Source of the DNA: Wenzhouxiangella sp. | GTDB taxonomy: Bacteria; Pseudomonadota; Gammaproteobacteria; Xanthomonadales; Wenzhouxiangellaceae | NCBI GenBank assembly: GCA_007123575.1 | Contig: SKKV01000262.1 | Span: 1-7,107, forward strand | DNA length: 7,107 bases | Direction of reading: 5' to 3' | In this document: positions 1 through 5,590 of the stretch, piece after piece | Position numbering within the stretch: the stretch's first letter is position 1 | How the letters are laid out: each line of letters begins with the position of its first letter | Position numbers and translations under genes: made by a program | The notes under the pieces: model-generated | Database searches by the model: none | The model's input: the letters and a program-made list of their open reading frames with translations, nothing else | What the model was told of the DNA's origin: nothing

Positions 1-1748
1 ACCTGGCCGTGGTCAACCCGGTCGACAGTCGCGGCGTGTTCGTCGACGGCACGGCCGTGGTTGAGGGCGAGTTTGTCTGGAAGGCAAACAAGACCCTGGT
101 TGAACACATGCGCGTCAACGGCACCCTGCTGGCGGCCGAGGAGTTTCAGCACAGCTACCCGCACTGCTGGCGCCACAAGACGCCGACCGCGTTTCGGACC
201 ACGCCGCAGTGGTTCATTGCCATGGACCAGGCCGGCTTGAGAGACGATGCGCTGAAGGCGATCGATGAGGTGCGCTGGGTGCCGGACTGGGGCAAGGCTC
301 GCATTCGCGGCATGATCGAAACGCGCCCGGACTGGTGCATCTCGCGCCAGCGCACCTGGGGCGTGCCGCTGGGCTTTTTTATTGATCGCGACAGCCAGCA
401 GCCGCATCCGGACACCCCTGCGCTGCTTAACAAGCTGGCCGATATCGTCGCCCAGGAAGGCGTTGACGCCTGGTACGACGACGGCATTGCCGAACGCCTG
501 GGCGTGGACGCCGAAAGCTATGAGTCGGTGCCCGATATTCTCGATGTCTGGTTCGACTCCGGGGTGACTCACCACTGCGTGCTCGACCAGCGCGATGAGC
601 TCAGCCGTCCGGCCGATCTCTACCTGGAAGGCTCCGACCAGCATCGCGGCTGGTTTCAGTCATCGTTGCTGACCTCGGTGGCCATGCACGGCAAGGCGCC
701 GTATCGCCAGGTCCTGACCCATGGCTTCACCGTCGATGCCCAGGGGCGCAAGATGTCCAAGTCTCAGGGCAACGTGGTCGCGCCGCAGCAGGTCATGAAT
801 AGCCTGGGTGCCGACGTGCTCAGGCTGTGGGTGGCCGCGGCCGACTACCGCCAGGAAATGAACGTTTCCGACGAGATTCTCAAGCGCGTCTCGGATGCCT
901 ATCGGAGAATCCGCAACACCGCCCGCTTCCTGCTCGGCAACCTGAACGGTTTTGACCCGGAGCGCCACTGCCTGGCCATGGACGAGCTGCTGCCGCTGGA
1001 CCGCTACGCCGTCGACCTGGCCGCCGGCCTGCAGGACGAGGTGGTGGATGCCTATGCCAACTATCGCTTCCTGCACATTTACCAGCGCCTGCACCATTTC
1101 TGCAATGTAGACATGGGCGCGTTCTATCTTGACATCATCAAGGACCGGCTTTACACGCTGCCGGAAGATCATCCGGCCCGGCGCTCGGCCCAGACTGCCA
1201 TGTACCACGTGCTCGAAGCGCTGGTGCGCTGGCTCGCGCCGGTGTGCTGCTTCACGGCCGAGGAAATCTGGGCCGACATGCCGGGCCAGCGCGAGGAATC
1301 GGTGATGCTGGCGACCTGGTATGAGGGCCTGGAGGTGGGTGATCCGGCCATGCGCGAGTTCTGGCAAAGCCTGCGCCAGGTACGGGAGGTGGTTGGTCCG
1401 AAACTCGAGGAGCTGCGCCGGGCCAAGGCCATTGGATCCTCACTGGCTGCCGAAATCATCCTGCAGGCAGAGGGCCGGCTGGGCGAACAGCTTGCCGAAA
1501 TCGGCGACGAGCTGCGCTTTGTCTTCATCTCTTCCGATGTGCACCTGGGCGAAGTCGATCAGGCCATGGCCAGCGCCGACATCGGTGGCGATCAGATGAA
1601 AGTGGCGGTGAAAGCAACCGGGCACCAGAAATGCGTGCGCTGCTGGCACCACCGCGACTCCGTGGGCAGCGATCCGGACCACCCCGAGATCTGCGGTCGC
1701 TGCGTGACTAACGTCGCCGGTGCTGGCGAAACGCGGCGCTGGGCCTGA
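1..1748 (+). CDS. ileS: Isoleucyl-tRNA synthetase, C-terminal ~62% (5' end outside window)
   Basis: IleRS is a cytoplasmic class I synthetase that charges tRNA-Ile with isoleucine using ATP. The reading frame is already open at base 3 and has no start here. The visible 581 residues match the last three fifths of the roughly 938-residue E. coli enzyme. Seen in order: the end of the CP1 editing insertion (its catalytic part lies just upstream), the WCISRQRTWGVP block (333-368), DVWFDSG (543-563), EGSDQHRGWF (627-656), the KMSKS ATP-binding loop (750-764), the helical anticodon-binding domain, and a C-terminal zinc ribbon with Cys pairs CVRC and CGRC (1632-1703). The zinc ribbon and overall match fit the common bacterial type-1 enzyme rather than the eukaryote-like mupirocin-resistant type. 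No frameshift or lost motif is visible. The TGA stop lies one base before the lspA ATG, so the two genes are probably co-transcribed and translationally coupled. Confidence 0.98.
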   Translation, partial: LAVVNPVDSRGVFVDGTAVVEGEFVWKANKTLVEHMRVNGTLLAAEEFQHSYPHCWRHKTPTAFRTTPQWFIAMDQAGLRDDALKAIDEVRWVPDWGKARIRGMIETRPDWCISRQRTWGVPLGFFIDRDSQQPHPDTPALLNKLADIVAQEGVDAWYDDGIAERLGVDAESYESVPDILDVWFDSGVTHHCVLDQRDELSRPADLYLEGSDQHRGWFQSSLLTSVAMHGKAPYRQVLTHGFTVDAQGRKMSKSQGNVVAPQQVMNSLGADVLRLWVAAADYRQEMNVSDEILKRVSDAYRRIRNTARFLLGNLNGFDPERHCLAMDELLPLDRYAVDLAAGLQDEVVDAYANYRFLHIYQRLHHFCNVDMGAFYLDIIKDRLYTLPEDHPARRSAQTAMYHVLEALVRWLAPVCCFTAEEIWADMPGQREESVMLATWYEGLEVGDPAMREFWQSLRQVREVVGPKLEELRRAKAIGSSLAAEIILQAEGRLGEQLAEIGDELRFVFISSDVHLGEVDQAMASADIGGDQMKVAVKATGHQKCVRCWHHRDSVGSDPDHPEICGRCVTNVAGAGETRRWA

Positions 1749-1749
1749 C

Positions 1750-2253
1750 ATGCTGCCAATGCGGCCGGGCAAGTACCTGATGTGGCTGGCCCTCGCGGCC
1801 GTGCTGATCGTGCTTGACCTATGGACCAAGCATCTGGCCAGCACCCATCTGGCCCTGTATCGCCCGGTGGAGATCACCGGCTGGCTGAACATGACCCTGG
1901 CTCACAATGAGGGCGCGGCATTCAGCTTTCTGGCCGATGCCGGGGGCTGGCAGCGCTGGTTCTTCACCATCGTCGCCGGGGTCATCAGCCTGGTGCTGAT
2001 GATCTGGCTGTGGCGCCTGCCCAACCGCTCGCGCCTGCTGCCCACAGCGATTGCTTTGGTCCTTGGGGGAGCCATCGGCAACATGGTTGATCGTGTACGC
2101 TATGGCTATGTGGTGGATTTCATTGATGTGCACTGGCGCGGATACCATTGGCCGGCTTTCAACGTGGCCGACAGCGTGATCGTGATCGGTGTTGCATTGC
2201 TTCTGATCGAGGGGTTCCTGCCGCGGCGCGGCCCGGAACCGCCCAGGCTGTGA
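1750..2253 (+). CDS. lspA: Lipoprotein signal peptidase (signal peptidase II)
   Basis: LspA is an inner-membrane aspartyl protease that cleaves the signal peptide of diacylglyceryl-modified prolipoproteins ahead of the lipidated cysteine; it is the target of globomycin. The 167-residue product is close to the E. coli length (164). Family blocks are present: VLDLWTK near the N-terminus (D23), AHNEGAAFSF (N53), GNMVDR (111-116), VVDFID with catalytic D123, and FNVADS with catalytic D141, matching the P. aeruginosa D124/D143 dyad. Four hydrophobic membrane segments lie at about 10-24, 68-88, 98-115 and 138-156. I chose ATG 1750, one base after the ileS stop. An in-frame ATG at 1720 would overlap ileS and add ten atypical residues; ATG 1759 is also possible. 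No strong ribosome-binding site is visible, so initiation probably depends on ribosomes finishing ileS. The stop codon overlaps the start of the next gene. Confidence 0.97.
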   Translation: MLPMRPGKYLMWLALAAVLIVLDLWTKHLASTHLALYRPVEITGWLNMTLAHNEGAAFSFLADAGGWQRWFFTIVAGVISLVLMIWLWRLPNRSRLLPTAIALVLGGAIGNMVDRVRYGYVVDFIDVHWRGYHWPAFNVADSVIVIGVALLLIEGFLPRRGPEPPRL

Positions 2254-3323
2254 GTCGGGCCGACCTGGTCGTGGTCGGCGCCGGGCCGGTTGGGCTGAGC
2301 ACGGCTTTTGCGCTGGTCGAAAACGGCCTTTCCTGTGTGGTCGTGCCGGCCTCAGCAGTCGATCGGCAGCCAGAAGTGCCGCAAGATGTTGAAGTGTCTG
2401 CCCCGGCCGCAGGCTGGATGCAACCGTCTTTGGTTAATCAGCTACAGGTTCGCAGCCGCCGGCTGTGGATGGACTGGATGGTGCGGCTGGCCCAGGAGAC
2501 CGGTGTTGATCTGGGGTACAGCCGCGTGGGCTTGCTGCTGGTCGGTGGCGCGGCCGACACCGCGCCGGAGTCTTTGGAGCCGGGCTGGGAACAGGTTGTG
2601 CCTGCTCACTGCGAGCCGCGACTGTCGTGCGCTGAAATTCGAGGGCTGTTCAATCCCGCATTCAGCCAGGTCAGGCACAAGCGCCTGGCTCACTCGCTGC
2701 GCCTGGCCTTGCGGGGCCGTGGTACTGTGATTGTGGACGACCAGCACGTCAGGGCGGTCGACGTAACCGGCAACGTGGCGCCTGGCTTGTGGCTGTCAGG
2801 CGGCGACTATCTGCAGGCCGATGCCATCATTCTAGCTGCTGAATCCGATAACGACAGCTTGCTGTTCGAGTCGGGCCTGGACGCGCTGGAATTACCGCTG
2901 CCCCAGGCTCATCACCTGCTGTTCAACCCCGGCAGCCGCCTGCTCAAACACGTGGTCTGCACCGATGACTTGGTCCTGGTGCCGCAACCCGACGGTCGGC
3001 TGTTGGCCATCGACACCGACCGGGCCGACCGCTATGGCGGCGAAGACGAAGCTCTGGATATGCTGCTGACGCGGGCGGCAAACCGTTTGCCGGCGCTGAG
3101 CCGATTTGACCTGCAGCGGCACTGGCTGGCACCTCGTCCTGGCCACGAGGGAGGCCGGCCGATGCTGGGCCCGCATCCGCACCTGCGCAATCTCTGGGTC
3201 AACGCCGGGCACTTCCGCAACGGCCTGGACATTGCGCCGGCCATGGCGGAACTGCTGGTCGAGCATCTGCAAGGAGGCCCCGGTTTCCCGGAGCTGGGCG
3301 TCACCGTCGCGGCACCGGAATGA
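2250..3323 (+). CDS. ThiO-like FAD-dependent glycine/D-amino acid oxidase family protein (DAO fold)
   Basis: This is probably a flavin-dependent amine oxidase of the DAO superfamily, closest to glycine oxidase ThiO, which makes the imine used for the thiamine thiazole ring. I chose GTG 2250, which shares GTGA with the lspA stop and puts the FAD-binding strand at the N-terminus as usual; the upstream ATG at 2148 would lie inside lspA. The product is 357 residues. Seen: the GxGxxG dinucleotide fold (G10-A-G-P-V-G15), an APAAGWMQP segment (51-59) resembling the ThiO SAAAGM loop, LVPQPDGRLLA (242-253), WLAPRPG with R296, and GHFRNG with R323. These arginines match the pair that holds the substrate carboxylate in Bacillus ThiO. 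Odd points: the acidic residue expected at the end of the second beta strand (FAD ribose contact) is replaced near P33-A34-S35, and the usual LAAGxWS reads LAAESDNDS (195-203). The fold is secure; the substrate is not, and no thi genes are nearby. Confidence 0.82.
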   Translation: MSRADLVVVGAGPVGLSTAFALVENGLSCVVVPASAVDRQPEVPQDVEVSAPAAGWMQPSLVNQLQVRSRRLWMDWMVRLAQETGVDLGYSRVGLLLVGGAADTAPESLEPGWEQVVPAHCEPRLSCAEIRGLFNPAFSQVRHKRLAHSLRLALRGRGTVIVDDQHVRAVDVTGNVAPGLWLSGGDYLQADAIILAAESDNDSLLFESGLDALELPLPQAHHLLFNPGSRLLKHVVCTDDLVLVPQPDGRLLAIDTDRADRYGGEDEALDMLLTRAANRLPALSRFDLQRHWLAPRPGHEGGRPMLGPHPHLRNLWVNAGHFRNGLDIAPAMAELLVEHLQGGPGFPELGVTVAAPE

Positions 3324-3334
3324 TGAAACCTTCC

Positions 3335-3343
3335 TGCTAAACT
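3335..3343 (+). promoter_or_regulatory. Candidate extended -10 promoter for yccA-like gene
   Basis: TGCTAAACT fits the TGnTAnAnT extended -10 pattern, in the 82-base gap before the yccA-like gene. It has no good -35 box, which extended -10 promoters can tolerate. A second -10-like hexamer, TAGAAT, lies at 3351-3356, also without a convincing -35. Start of transcription near 3350 would give a leader of about 55 bases with a Shine-Dalgarno AAGGA (3388-3392), 13 bases before the ATG, which is a rather long spacing. Confidence 0.33.
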
Positions 3344-3405
3344 TGCGGTCTAGAATTGCGATTGACGCATTTGAATTCCATTAACTCAAGGACGAAAACG
3401 ACATC

Positions 3406-4089
3406 ATGAACGACCAGTTTCGCACCACGACGCTACCGCGCACGGATGGCGTGGAAATGGATGAAGGCGCCCGCAAGGTTCTGCGCAACACCTGGAATCT
3501 GCTGGCCATGACCCTGCTGTTCAGCGCTTTCATGGGCTATGTCGCCATGGCCAATAACTGGCCGTATCCGGGCGTGCTGATCACGTTGGTCGGCTATTTC
3601 GGCCTGCTGTTTCTGACCATGGCCCTGCGCAATTCTGCCTGGGGTCTGCTCAGTGTCTTCGCCCTGACCGGTTTCATGGGCGCGACCTTCGGGCCGATCG
3701 TCAACAGCTACCTGACCGTGTTCAGCAACGGCCACGAGTTAGTTATCGCGGCCTTCGGCACCACGGCGGTGGCCTTTATCGGCCTGTCCGGCTTCGCTAT
3801 GGTCACCAAGCGCAATTTCAGCTTCCTGGGGCCGTTTTTGTTTGTCGGCATCTTGGTGGCCTTTGGTGCCGGCCTGGCCGCCATCTTTTTCCAGATGAGC
3901 GCCCTGGGCCTGGCGGCCTCGGCCATGTTCGCCCTGCTGATGTGCGGCCTGATCCTGTTCCAGACCCAGCAGATTGTGCGCGGCGGCGAGCGCAATTACA
4001 TCATGGCCACCGTCACCCTGTTCGTGTCCATCTACAACATGTTCAGCGCGCTCCTGCACCTGTTCGGCTTCGCGTTTGGCGAAGATTAA
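3406..4089 (+). CDS. yccA: YccA-type Bax inhibitor-1 family membrane protein (FtsH modulator)
   Basis: This 227-residue integral membrane protein aligns along its whole length with E. coli YccA (219 residues), an inner-membrane substrate and modulator of the FtsH/HflKC protease complex. Shared blocks include VLRNTW (25-30), FTGF-like LTGFMG (87-92), FSFLGPFLFVGI (138-149), and the C-terminal GGERNYIMATVTLFVSIYN (193-211). Seven hydrophobic segments lie at about 31-48, 55-74, 79-97, 110-132, 139-160, 165-186 and 199-222. The hydrophilic N-terminal tail of about 30 residues corresponds to the region that FtsH needs to start degrading E. coli YccA. The two aspartates that form the pH-sensing pair in Bacillus YetJ (LYLD and DTQ contexts) are absent: the equivalent positions are Q186 and S208. 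The gene stands between two unrelated operons with gaps of 82 and 132 bases, so it is probably transcribed alone. The role is inferred from the E. coli family member. Confidence 0.93.
   Translation: MNDQFRTTTLPRTDGVEMDEGARKVLRNTWNLLAMTLLFSAFMGYVAMANNWPYPGVLITLVGYFGLLFLTMALRNSAWGLLSVFALTGFMGATFGPIVNSYLTVFSNGHELVIAAFGTTAVAFIGLSGFAMVTKRNFSFLGPFLFVGILVAFGAGLAAIFFQMSALGLAASAMFALLMCGLILFQTQQIVRGGERNYIMATVTLFVSIYNMFSALLHLFGFAFGED
4068..4084 (+). other. Six-bp hairpin at the 3' end of yccA-like gene
   Basis: CTTCGC (4068-4073) and GCGAAG (4079-4084) form a perfect six-pair stem with a five-base loop, ending three bases before the stop codon. No run of T follows, so it is not a standard intrinsic terminator. 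It may protect or delimit the transcript end, or be chance in coding sequence. Confidence 0.25.
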
Positions 4090-4123
4090 GTGGCGAAACG
4101 CGGAGATTAACCCACTCCCCTAT

Positions 4124-4152
4124 TCCATCTCCACCTCTTCCCACGCTACAAT
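4124..4152 (+). promoter_or_regulatory. Candidate promoter of the rplY-pth-ychF unit
   Basis: TACAAT (4147-4152) differs from the sigma-70 -10 consensus at one base and sits in the 132-base gap before rplY. The -35 region at a 17-base spacing (TCCATC, 4124-4129) is poor. A start near 4159 would give a leader of about 62 bases that begins just ahead of the hairpin at 4164-4188. Confidence 0.45.
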
Positions 4153-4163
4153 ACTCGGCTTGC

Positions 4164-4188
4164 CCGGAAACCTGGTCGCGGGTTCCGG
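4164..4188 (+). promoter_or_regulatory. Stem-loop in the rplY leader (possible autoregulatory element)
   Basis: CCGGAAACC (4164-4172) and GGGTTCCGG (4180-4188) pair over nine positions with a single A-G mismatch and a seven-base loop. The hairpin would lie at the 5' end of the rplY message if transcription starts after the TACAAT box. It ends 33 bases before the start codon. E. coli L25 is reported to repress its own translation through the rplY leader; whether this hairpin serves that role is inference. Confidence 0.4.
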
Positions 4189-4221
4189 TCCATCAACCGA
4201 GAAATAGCGAGAGCTTCAACA

Positions 4222-4953
4222 ATGTCCAAACAATTCAAGATTCCGGCGGAAATGCGCACGGATGTGGGGAAAGGTGCGAGCCGCCGCCTGCGTCGTGCCG
4301 GTCGGGTGCCTGCCGTGGTTTACGGCGGCGACCGCCAGCCCGCCACCATTACCGTCGATCACGATTCAGTTCTGCACATGGCCGACGAGGAAGCATTCTT
4401 CTCCTCCGTGTTGGAACTGCGCGTCGATGAAGACAAGCGCCAGAAAGTAGTCGTGCGTGATCTGCAGCGCCATTCCTTCAAGCCGCGCCTGACCCATATC
4501 GACTTTCTGCGCATTTCTGATGATCAGACGATTCGCATCAGCGTGCCGATCCACTTCATCAACGAGGAGAAATCCAAGGCTGGTCGCAAGGCGGGGGTGG
4601 TTATCTCTCACCAGACCGTGGAAGTGGAAATCGACGCCCTGCCGAAGGACCTGCCAGAGTTCCTGGAAGTGGACCTGGCCGATCTGGAACCTGGCGGCAG
4701 CGTCATGCTCAGCGAAATTCCGCTGCCGGAAGGCGTCACCATCCCGGCCCTGGAGATCAGCGAAGATGCCGACCACCCGATCGTGACCGCTATCTTCATC
4801 CGCGAAGGTCAGGGCTCTGGCGAACTGGCTGCCGAGGCGGATGCCGTGGCTGGCGAGCCGGCCGAAGTGGCTACCGTGGCCGAGGATGAGGAAGGCGAGG
4901 GCGACGAGGAAGGTGAAGGCGACGAAGACGCCGAGGCCAAGAAGGAAGACTGA
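4222..4953 (+). CDS. rplY: 50S ribosomal protein L25, long CTC/TL5 type
   Basis: L25 binds 5S rRNA in the central protuberance of the large subunit. The 243-residue product is the two-domain CTC/TL5 form, unlike the 94-residue E. coli protein. The N-terminal 5S-binding barrel (about 1-97) carries the family signature RTDVGKGASRRLRRAGRVPA (12-31) and VYGG, then QRHSFKPRLTHIDF (82-95). The TL5-like beta domain covers about 98-194. Residues 196-243 form a low-complexity Ala/Glu/Asp/Gly tail, with a tandem EEGEGD repeat at 223-234 and a KKED end. ATG 4222 is supported by the family N-terminus; the upstream GCGAGAG (4207-4213) is a weak Shine-Dalgarno. The gene opens a unit with pth (8-base gap) and ychF. 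Many gammaproteobacteria have prs directly upstream; here a yccA-like gene is there instead. Confidence 0.96.
   Translation: MSKQFKIPAEMRTDVGKGASRRLRRAGRVPAVVYGGDRQPATITVDHDSVLHMADEEAFFSSVLELRVDEDKRQKVVVRDLQRHSFKPRLTHIDFLRISDDQTIRISVPIHFINEEKSKAGRKAGVVISHQTVEVEIDALPKDLPEFLEVDLADLEPGGSVMLSEIPLPEGVTIPALEISEDADHPIVTAIFIREGQGSGELAAEADAVAGEPAEVATVAEDEEGEGDEEGEGDEDAEAKKED
4888..4923 (+). repeat. Two 18-bp tandem repeats encoding the acidic tail of L25
   Basis: The units 4888-4905 and 4906-4923 agree at 16 of 18 bases. Both differences are at third codon positions, so each unit encodes EEGEGD. The array is in frame and probably arose by local duplication in a low-complexity tail. Confidence 0.8.
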
Positions 4954-4961
4954 GTCTCTCC

Positions 4962-5549
4962 ATGAGCGCTCGCTGGCTGATCGCCGGCCTGGGTAATCCC
5001 GGCTCCAAGTACGACAGAACCCGGCACAATGCCGGGTTCTGGCTTTTGGATGCCATCGATCGTCGCAAGTCACTGAATCTCAAGCCCAATCGCAAGCTGC
5101 ACGGCGCTGTCGCAAAAGAAACTTTCGCCGACGCCGATTGTGTTTTTCTCAAGCCGGACACCTTCATGAATAATTCCGGCCAGGCGATTCGCGCGGCGAC
5201 CGATTACTACCAGGTAGCGCCGGAGCAGGTGATCATCGCATACGACGATCTCGACCTGCCGCCGGGCACGGTGCGGCTGAAGCAAGGCGGTGGCCACGGC
5301 GGCCACAACGGCTTGCGCAGCACATTCCAGCACCTGGGCAGCCAGAATTTCTGGCGGCTGCGTCTCGGCATCGGCCATCCCGGCATCCGCGAAGCCGTCA
5401 CCCCTTGGGTGCTGAGCCGCGCGGGTGCTGCCGACGAGCAGGCGATTCTCGATTCGATCGACCGGGCCGTGGCGGTGCTGCCCGACCTGCTGGCTGGCCA
5501 GCCTGAGCGGGCCATGCAGCGGCTGCATACCAGCGCTCCTGAAACCTGA
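4962..5549 (+). CDS. pth: Peptidyl-tRNA hydrolase
   Basis: Pth is a cytoplasmic esterase that releases tRNA from peptidyl-tRNAs that drop off ribosomes; it is essential in E. coli. The 195-residue product matches the family length (194 in E. coli). The N-terminus LIAGLGNPGSKYDRTRHNAG contains N12 and the catalytic H22, followed by KPDTFMNNSG with N70, YDDLDLPPG with D95, and GGGHGGHNGL with N116. These correspond to E. coli N10, H20, N68, D93 and N114, so the active site is complete. ATG 4962 is the natural start, 8 bases after the rplY stop. The nearest purine-rich stretch is AAGGAAG inside the end of rplY, so translation is probably coupled to it. The last codons and the TGA stop lie inside a heptanucleotide tandem array (5538-5572), so the exact C-terminus depends on the repeat frame. 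Confidence 0.97.
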   Translation: MSARWLIAGLGNPGSKYDRTRHNAGFWLLDAIDRRKSLNLKPNRKLHGAVAKETFADADCVFLKPDTFMNNSGQAIRAATDYYQVAPEQVIIAYDDLDLPPGTVRLKQGGGHGGHNGLRSTFQHLGSQNFWRLRLGIGHPGIREAVTPWVLSRAGAADEQAILDSIDRAVAVLPDLLAGQPERAMQRLHTSAPET

Positions 5550-5572
5550 AATCTGAACCCTGAAACCTGAAC
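5538..5572 (+). repeat. Five-copy heptanucleotide tandem repeat (CCTGAAA type)
   Basis: Units with period 7 are CCTGAAA (5538), CCTGAAA (5545), TCTGAAC (5552), CCTGAAA (5559) and CCTGAAC (5566). Each contains TGA, and because 7 leaves a remainder of 1 on division by 3, three successive units place a stop in all three frames. The pth stop is the TGA of unit 2. The array occupies most of the 41-base pth-ychF gap and ends 8 bases before the ychF Shine-Dalgarno AAGGA (5580-5584). Confidence 0.9.
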
Positions 5573-5590
5573 CCTTCCGAAGGAACCCCC

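Noticed and set aside
660..1367. 235-codon minus-strand frame opposite ileS
   Set aside because: Shadow of ileS, with His/Gln/Arg-rich composition and no start context.
1720..1749. Upstream ATG (1720) as start of lspA
   Set aside because: It overlaps the ileS zinc-ribbon end and adds ten residues not typical of LspA; ATG 1750 sits one base after the ileS stop.
2148..2249. Upstream ATG (2148) as start of the oxidase
   Set aside because: It would add 34 Arg-rich residues inside lspA before the FAD-binding strand; GTG 2250 with the GTGA overlap fits the family N-terminus.
3942..4430. Plus-strand frame spanning the end of yccA-like gene, the gap and the start of rplY
   Set aside because: It overlaps two well-supported genes in another frame and its translation is arginine/proline-rich noise.
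4809..5027. Minus-strand frame with a Ser/Pro-rich low-complexity run
   Set aside because: It is the complement of the acidic Glu/Asp/Gly tail of L25; the low complexity comes from that tail.
5538..5572. Heptamer array as a CRISPR array
   Set aside because: Units are 7 bases with no spacers between them, and no cas genes are present.
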